This document shows, one piece after another, positions 5,173 to 9,263 of a stretch of 9,263 nt of DNA (within the stretch, counting starts at the first letter, position 1; every line of letters starts with the position of its first letter). The notes beneath the pieces were generated by a model that did not search any database, had not been told where the DNA came from, and was given only the letters and a program-made list of their open reading frames with translations. A program made the position numbers and the translations under genes. Source of the stretch: an uncultured Eubacteriales bacterium (GTDB lineage: Bacteria; Bacillota; Clostridia; Oscillospirales; Acutalibacteraceae); contig ONVG01000049.1 of the NCBI GenBank assembly GCA_900321195.1, positions 1 through 9,263 of the forward strand, given 5' to 3'.

Positions 5173-6096
5173 TTAATTTTTAACTGAATTTATCTCGTCT
5201 CTCATGCGGATAGCTTCACGCCTTGCAGCCTGAGCGTAATCCTTCGGGTCAAGTCCTTCCTCTTTTTTCCATGCACACATAATTCCTCTTGATGAGTTTA
5301 TTACTGCGCCTATGCCGTTTTCGTCAAATGCGGGAGCAACATCCTTTGCGCCGCCGCCCTGTGCGCCGTATCCGGGTACAAGGAAAAACGTGTGCGGCAA
5401 AGCCTTTCTAAGCTCTCCTAACTGTTCGGGATATGTTGCGCCTACTACAGCGCCTACACCCGAGTAGCCGTATTCACCCATAAGCTCCTCTCCCCATTTT
5501 TCACACATGTTTCCCATTGTGCGGTATATGGTAAGACCATCATCGATGCTTCTGTCCTGAAGCTCTCCGGATGACGGATTTGATGTCTTTACAAGTATGA
5601 ACATGCCTTTGTCTTTATCTTTGCAAACGTTTATAACAGGCTTTACACCGTCTGTTCCAAGATAGCCGTTTACTGTCAGCGCATCTCCGCCGAATGCTTC
5701 AAAGCTTTCGCCCTCAACATCTGTAACACCTAAATGCGCCTTTGCGTATGCTTCCATAGTTGTGCCGATATCATTTCTCTTTCCGTCTGTTATAACGAAC
5801 ATTCCCTTGCTCTTTGCATAAGCTATAGTTCTTTCAAGTGCTCTTACGCCCTGCCAGCCGTACATCTCATAGTAGGCTGCCTGCGGCTTTACAGCAGGAA
5901 CTATATCGCAAAGCGCATCTATAAGTCCCTTGTTGAACTCAAAAAGTGCTTCTGCTGCGCCTTCGAGTGTCTTTCCGTATTTCTCGTATGCAGCCTGCCT
6001 GATATATTCTGGAATATAATCAAGCTTCGGGTCAAGACCTGCTACTGTAGGGTTGTTCATTTCCTTTATGCCTTTGATAAGTCTGTCAAGTGACAT
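5173..6096 (-). CDS. pyrF: Orotidine 5'-phosphate decarboxylase (type 2)
   Basis: PyrF converts OMP to UMP, the last step of de novo pyrimidine synthesis. The 307-residue protein matches the longer bacterial type-2 family rather than the roughly 240-residue type 1. Visible motifs are the substrate-site TVAGLDPKLDYIP (17-29), the catalytic DGKRNDIG (104-111, with D104, K106 and D109), the phosphate-loop region VPGYGAQGG (240-248) and NSSRGI (267-272). ATG 6096 has GGAGG at 6105-6109 with 8 bases of spacing. It follows pyrC after about 60 bases without a visible terminator or good promoter, so the two are probably cotranscribed. A strong terminator follows. No PyrR-type attenuator is visible in front of it. 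All catalytic residues are intact. Confidence 0.96.
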   Translation of the reverse strand: MSLDRLIKGIKEMNNPTVAGLDPKLDYIPEYIRQAAYEKYGKTLEGAAEALFEFNKGLIDALCDIVPAVKPQAAYYEMYGWQGVRALERTIAYAKSKGMFVITDGKRNDIGTTMEAYAKAHLGVTDVEGESFEAFGGDALTVNGYLGTDGVKPVINVCKDKDKGMFILVKTSNPSSGELQDRSIDDGLTIYRTMGNMCEKWGEELMGEYGYSGVGAVVGATYPEQLGELRKALPHTFFLVPGYGAQGGGAKDVAPAFDENGIGAVINSSRGIMCAWKKEEGLDPKDYAQAARREAIRMRDEINSVKN

Positions 6097-6158
6097 ATTT
6101 TCCGCCTCCGTCTTATATTTTAGTAGTTATTTATCAGAAATTCGCTTTTATTACGAAT

Positions 6159-7436
6159 TCATAGGTCATTGAATACTATTCTGCCGCCAAATATTGTGAG
6201 CTTTACCTTTGCGCCGAGAGTCAGGTTCTTGAAAGGCGTGTTTTTAGACTTTCCGTGAAGTTTTTCGGGGTCAACTGTCCATTCCTCTTCACGATAAAGC
6301 ATCATGTCAGCCGGTTCGCCTTTTGCAAAGCCGCCGCCGTATGTTCCGAGTATAGCCGCAGGCTCTGACGACATTTTGCGGATAAGCTCTTCTTCACTCA
6401 TGATTCCGCCCTTTACAAGAACAGTATAAGCAGCCGCAAATGATGTTTCCATACCGATAGAACCGTTCGGCGCATTTACAAAGTCGGATTTTTCTTTCGG
6501 AGTATGCGGCGCATGGTCTGTTGCTATGGCGTCTATAGTGCCGTCTTTCAGCGCTTCTATCATTGCAAGCCTGTCCTTTTCGGTACGCAGCGGCGGATTC
6601 ATGCGGTAATCAGCATCACGCTTCATAAGCTCGTTTTCGGTCAGCATGAGATAATGCGGTGCTGTTTCGGCTGTGACACGGACACCGCGCTTTTTTGCAT
6701 CACGTATCATAGCTGTCGATGTTGCTGTGCTTACATGACATATATGTACGGGCAGTCCGTAGCTTTCTGCAAGCGCTATCTCCCTTGCCGTTCCTGCATC
6801 CTCAGCGGCTGACGGCATCCCTTTTACGCCTAAGCTTTCGGATATCTCACCCTCGTTTACCTTTCCGCCTGCAAGATACGGATCTTCACAATGTGCAGTA
6901 ACGGGTATGCCAAGCTCTGCGGCTTTTTTCATCGCCTTTACCATTATTGATGTATCAAGTACCGGAACACCGTCATCCGACAATGCGGATATACCTGCTT
7001 TGTACATAGCATCAATGTCTGTTGCTTCATGTCCGCCGAGACCTTTTGTTATAGCTCCGACTACATGCACCTTTGCATCTGCGTCCTTTGCTTTTTCAAG
7101 GATATAGCTGACAGTTTCGGGACTGTCCACAGCAGGCTTTGTATTGGGCATTGCAAGCAGCTGTGTCACACCGCCTGCCGCTGCAGCCTTACAGCCTGTT
7201 ATTATATCCTCTTTTTCAGTCTGCCCAGGGTCACGAAGATGTACATGAAGGTCGATAAGTCCGGGCGCAGCTTTCAGTCCGCTGCCGTCTATAACCACCT
7301 CGCTCCCGTCAGCTGTATCTGTACCGGCAAAGACACCGTCCTTTATGAATATGTCTGCTGTTCCGTCAGCCTTGACACCCTCCGCAGTTTTCAGCGGATC
7401 CACAACAAAAACATTCTTTATTATTATTCCGCCCAA
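6159..7436 (-). CDS. pyrC: Dihydroorotase (class I, zinc amidohydrolase)
   Basis: PyrC interconverts carbamoyl-aspartate and dihydroorotate, step three of pyrimidine synthesis. From the TTG start at 7436 the protein has 425 residues. Metal ligands are visible as HVH in GLIDLHVHLRDPG (59-71, with H64 and H66), D154 in LSDDG, H182 in AHCED, H234 in HICHVS and D307 in ATDHAPH; NPPLR (280-284) belongs to the substrate site. The arrangement matches the single-enzyme class I form. The frame can begin at GTG 7445, but that codon lies inside the ribosome-binding sequence AGAGGTGA, which is correctly spaced for TTG 7436, and MGGIIIKN fits the family N-terminus better. It starts 18 bases after the acidic gene, so it is probably translated from the same mRNA. 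Confidence 0.95.
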   Translation of the reverse strand: MGGIIIKNVFVVDPLKTAEGVKADGTADIFIKDGVFAGTDTADGSEVVIDGSGLKAAPGLIDLHVHLRDPGQTEKEDIITGCKAAAAGGVTQLLAMPNTKPAVDSPETVSYILEKAKDADAKVHVVGAITKGLGGHEATDIDAMYKAGISALSDDGVPVLDTSIMVKAMKKAAELGIPVTAHCEDPYLAGGKVNEGEISESLGVKGMPSAAEDAGTAREIALAESYGLPVHICHVSTATSTAMIRDAKKRGVRVTAETAPHYLMLTENELMKRDADYRMNPPLRTEKDRLAMIEALKDGTIDAIATDHAPHTPKEKSDFVNAPNGSIGMETSFAAAYTVLVKGGIMSEEELIRKMSSEPAAILGTYGGGFAKGEPADMMLYREEEWTVDPEKLHGKSKNTPFKNLTLGAKVKLTIFGGRIVFNDL

Positions 7437-7454
7437 ATCTCTCACCTCTGTCGT

Positions 7455-9146
7455 TTACAGTTCTTCGTCCTCGTCCTCATCCTCCGGCACTTCACCAGAG
7501 AAGAATTTTCCTAATGACCTTTTGAGTCTGTCACCGAATGACAACGACTCGGTTTTCTTCTTATGGTCTTTTATGACTATTTCCTTATCATTACCTTTTT
7601 CCTCACCGTCCGAATTGTCATCATATCCTGTATAGAACTTGATGATATCGGAATCATCAGGTTCATTTTTTGTTTCCTTAGCAGGCTCTGTATCGGGTTC
7701 GCTCTTTTTCTCCGGCTTCGGCTCAATTACAGGCTCTGTTTTTTCAGCCGATACTGGCTGTACGATTTCCGGTTCAGGCTTCTTCTCCTCTTTCGGAAGA
7801 ACAGTCTCCTGCTTTGGTGTGCGTATAGACTGCATAGAACTGAATTTCTGTGTATAAGCCTGATTTTTCGGCATAGATTTCTTCATCTCGTCATACTGAT
7901 TGTTATATTCATCAGCCTTTACACTTTCAAGTCTCGGAATATTAGTAAAATCCGATTTCAAGGGTTTTATTTCCTGCCTTGGCTTCGGTGCTACCTCGTA
8001 TATGATATCTGAATCACGATCCAACATTTCATTGTCACTCCTCTTTTTGTTGTCGGCATCTGCCGTTTTGTCCTTTGTTTTGTCCTTTATTATTATAGTC
8101 CTCTTCTTCAAAGGTACTCCTTTGACAGAGGTATTGTCTTTATCTGCAAATATAGCAGAGTTTGCCATAGCTTCATCGGCTTTTGTGCTGTCGGCATTCT
8201 CTAAAATCGCAGTTACAGCCGCAGTTCCTGCTGCTGCATCGCTCAAAGCGCTGCCGACATCGGCTTTGCTCTTTTGCGCGTCCTTTGTCATATCCTTAGC
8301 CTTTACCGTAAAGCCGTCCTTTACAGCCGCATCCTTACGATTATATATCTCGTTCTGATACGGGTCTTCAAGTCCACGCTCCTTCATTTTCTTTATGCGC
8401 TCGGCTTTAAGGTCGGCTGAGTACTTTATATCAACATCTATCGGCTTTCCGCTTCCGCTGAGTGCGCCTATTATAAGACTTCCGTCAGCAGATTTGGATA
8501 TTTCAAGCTCTATATCGACAGATGATGATTTTCCGGCGCTCATATCAGAGGATGCTTTTTTTTTTGACTCAAACTCGTCATCTACCGTACTGCTTTCCTT
8601 TAGCTTGTCAAGAAGTGCAGTAAATGCCTGTTCTGTAGGCTTTTCGCTGTTATACAATACAGCTGCGCTTTTCTTTTCCGGCGGCTTGACGTAAATTTCC
8701 GGCTCGTCAGGCTCCGGAGTTACATCTGCTGTCGAGATATCTACAGGCTCTTCATCCTGTACGGTATCAGCTTCTTTTTCTTCACCGATATCCTCAGCAG
8801 CCTGTTCCTCTGCTTCTAAAGCTTCTTCCTTATCCTCTGTCAAAGTATCGTCATCTTTCGCCGGAACATTTTCATCTTCGGCAGCGCAAGTGTCGGAAAG
8901 ACCGGCTTCGGCAACTTCTTCAACGTTATCATCTGAGTCTTTTTCTTCGGTATCATAGGGAACAAAGTCGGTTTCTTCCGGCTTTTCGTCCTTAACGTCC
9001 TTAACGTCTTTAACGTCATTAACATCTTTAACGTCATTATCGTCATTATCGTCATTATCGCCGTTATTATTATTTTTATCCTCTTCAAGACGTTTCTTTG
9101 TCTTTTTATAGCTTTTTGCCGCAGCTATCATTATTACAAGAGACAA
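7455..9146 (-). CDS. Acidic low-complexity membrane-anchored protein, 5' end uncertain
   Basis: No known family is recognised. From TTG 9146 there are 563 codons: a hydrophobic stretch (SLVIMIAAA), the basic stop-transfer KSYKKTKKR (11-19), an Asp/Asn/Val/Lys tripeptide repeat (about 29-53), then a very acidic, probably disordered region to about residue 150. The likeliest folded part follows at about 205-280 (VDIELEISKSADGSLIIGAL onward). A Pro/Glu/Lys-rich tract comes next, then LSFGDRLKRSLGKFF, then the tail EDEDEDEEL. Positive-inside charge suggests the long C-terminal part is cytoplasmic. Neither TTG 9146 nor ATG 9131 has a good ribosome binding site, and the frame stays open to the window end, where the opposite strand encodes another gene. 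An N-terminal portion is therefore probably missing. It precedes pyrC by 18 bases. Confidence 0.7.
   Translation of the reverse strand: MSLVIMIAAAKSYKKTKKRLEEDKNNNNGDNDDNDDNDVKDVNDVKDVKDVKDEKPEETDFVPYDTEEKDSDDNVEEVAEAGLSDTCAAEDENVPAKDDDTLTEDKEEALEAEEQAAEDIGEEKEADTVQDEEPVDISTADVTPEPDEPEIYVKPPEKKSAAVLYNSEKPTEQAFTALLDKLKESSTVDDEFESKKKASSDMSAGKSSSVDIELEISKSADGSLIIGALSGSGKPIDVDIKYSADLKAERIKKMKERGLEDPYQNEIYNRKDAAVKDGFTVKAKDMTKDAQKSKADVGSALSDAAAGTAAVTAILENADSTKADEAMANSAIFADKDNTSVKGVPLKKRTIIIKDKTKDKTADADNKKRSDNEMLDRDSDIIYEVAPKPRQEIKPLKSDFTNIPRLESVKADEYNNQYDEMKKSMPKNQAYTQKFSSMQSIRTPKQETVLPKEEKKPEPEIVQPVSAEKTEPVIEPKPEKKSEPDTEPAKETKNEPDDSDIIKFYTGYDDNSDGEEKGNDKEIVIKDHKKKTESLSFGDRLKRSLGKFFSGEVPEDEDEDEEL
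8556..8565. repeat. Ten-base homopolymer inside the acidic gene
   Basis: The coding (minus) strand has ten consecutive A, read as the end of TCA plus AAA AAA AAA (Ser-Lys-Lys-Lys). Runs of this length are prone to polymerase slippage, and loss or gain of one base would remove roughly the last 370 residues. Confidence 0.85.
8988..9068. repeat. 9-bp tandem repeat (minisatellite) in the acidic gene
   Basis: Nine units of 9 bases run head to tail: GTCCTTAAC twice, GTCTTTAAC, GTCATTAAC, ATCTTTAAC, GTCATTATC three times, and GCCGTTATT. On the coding strand they give tripeptides of the DVK, DVN and NDD kind. A 9-base unit keeps the reading frame, so copy number can vary without breaking the gene. 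The shift from the TTAAC to the TTATC type along the array suggests block-wise expansion. Confidence 0.88.
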
Positions 9147-9150
9147 TACA
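9138..9150. other. Probable chimeric junction
   Basis: To the left, the minus strand carries the membrane segment of the acidic protein. To the right, the plus strand carries PPDK. The two opposite-strand genes meet with no intergenic DNA, start codon or ribosome binding site for either. The exact base is a guess, set where the PPDK-like reading stops resembling the family. Confidence 0.6.
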
Positions 9151-9263
9151 CCGACAGATGCCGCTAAGGCAGTAAAACTCGGCGCAGAAGGTATCGGTCT
9201 TTGCCGTACTGAGCATATGTTCTTCGAGACCGACCGTATCGAAGCCTTCCGTGAGATGATCGT
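9148..9263 (+). CDS. ppdK: Pyruvate phosphate dikinase fragment, truncated at both ends
   Basis: The plus strand from ACA 9148 encodes TPTDAAKAVK, then LGAEGIGLCRTEHMFF, then ETDRIEAFREMIV to the window end. GAEGIGLCRTEHMFF is the signature of the PEP/pyruvate-binding TIM-barrel domain of PPDK, and its arginine contacts PEP in the known enzyme. PPDK interconverts pyruvate, ATP and phosphate with PEP, AMP and pyrophosphate. The full enzyme is about 875 residues; this piece comes from the middle and has no start. Upstream of 9148 the frame reads AAIIITRDN, which does not resemble the residues that normally precede NADTP-type motifs in PPDK. The fragment therefore begins at an abrupt join. It is either an assembly chimera or a rearranged remnant. 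Confidence 0.85.

Noticed and set aside
6097..6158. Possible separate promoter or PyrR attenuator before pyrF
   Set aside because: TATAAG- and TAAAAT-like words occur, but there is no acceptable -35 and no anti-terminator hairpin set.
6139..6159. Inverted repeat AATTCG / CGAATT at the end of pyrC, considered as a terminator
   Set aside because: The stem is short with a 9-base loop and no T run follows on the minus strand, so read-through into pyrF is more likely.
7437..7445. GTG 7445 as pyrC start
   Set aside because: The codon lies inside the AGAGGTGA ribosome binding sequence and has no such site of its own. TTG 7436 is better placed.
7563..8358. Plus-strand open frames of about 150 codons opposite the acidic gene
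   Set aside because: The minus strand has the coherent charged protein and ends neatly before the pyrC ribosome site. The plus frames are complements of Lys/Glu codons, hence Phe/Leu-rich.
8988..9068. CRISPR-like array
   Set aside because: The units are 9 bases with no spacers and lie in frame inside a coding region.
8840..9088. 82-codon minus-strand frame inside the acidic gene
   Set aside because: It is an out-of-frame reading of the 9-bp repeat (MTIMTIMTL-like pattern) with no start signal.

Overview
The window looks like a contig or contig fragment from an endospore-forming member of the Bacillota, class Clostridia, most likely the Ruminococcus/Oscillospiraceae group. The reasons are a complete spoIIA sporulation operon, strong AGGAGG-type ribosome binding sites, several TTG starts, moderate GC with AT-rich intergenic DNA, and textbook sigma-A promoters. 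The genus is an inference. No plasmid, phage, insertion-sequence, CRISPR or RNA gene signal was found.

Layout. Positions 1-169 hold no gene: a hairpin-rich edge of about 100 bases, then the spoIIA promoter with a Spo0A-box match over its -35. Positions 170-1608 (+) are spoIIAA-spoIIAB-sigF, the anti-anti-sigma / anti-sigma / sigma-F switch of the forespore. Everything from 1601 to about 9146 is on the minus strand. In order of transcription from the right it holds: (a) a large acidic, low-complexity protein with an N-terminal membrane segment, then pyrC and pyrF (pyrimidine synthesis), closed by a nested-hairpin terminator at 5107-5165; (b) a consensus promoter driving a 73-residue stand-alone HMA metal-binding protein and a P1B-2 (Zn/Cd/Pb-type) ATPase without its own HMA domain; (c) another near-consensus promoter driving a small alarmone synthetase and a 21-residue-period coiled-coil protein. 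The last of these converges on sigF with an 8-base overlap of the two coding ends.

How the genes work together. spoIIA controls early forespore gene expression. The HMA protein and ATPase form a split metal-efflux unit. pyrC and pyrF catalyse dihydroorotate formation and the last step to UMP. The alarmone synthetase makes (p)ppGpp-type signals under stress; a direct link to the nearby spoIIA operon is only a positional suggestion.

The strongest anomaly is at the right edge. About 116 bases read on the plus strand as the highly conserved PEP-binding region of pyruvate phosphate dikinase, while the minus-strand membrane protein runs straight into the same bases. This points to a chimeric assembly join or a real rearrangement near 9140-9150, so the 5' end of the acidic gene should not be trusted. 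I see no clearly new multi-gene system. The most worthwhile leads are the right-edge junction, the Spo0A-box promoter, the unusually short SigF, the alarmone synthetase plus coiled-coil pair, and the repeat-rich acidic protein upstream of pyrC.
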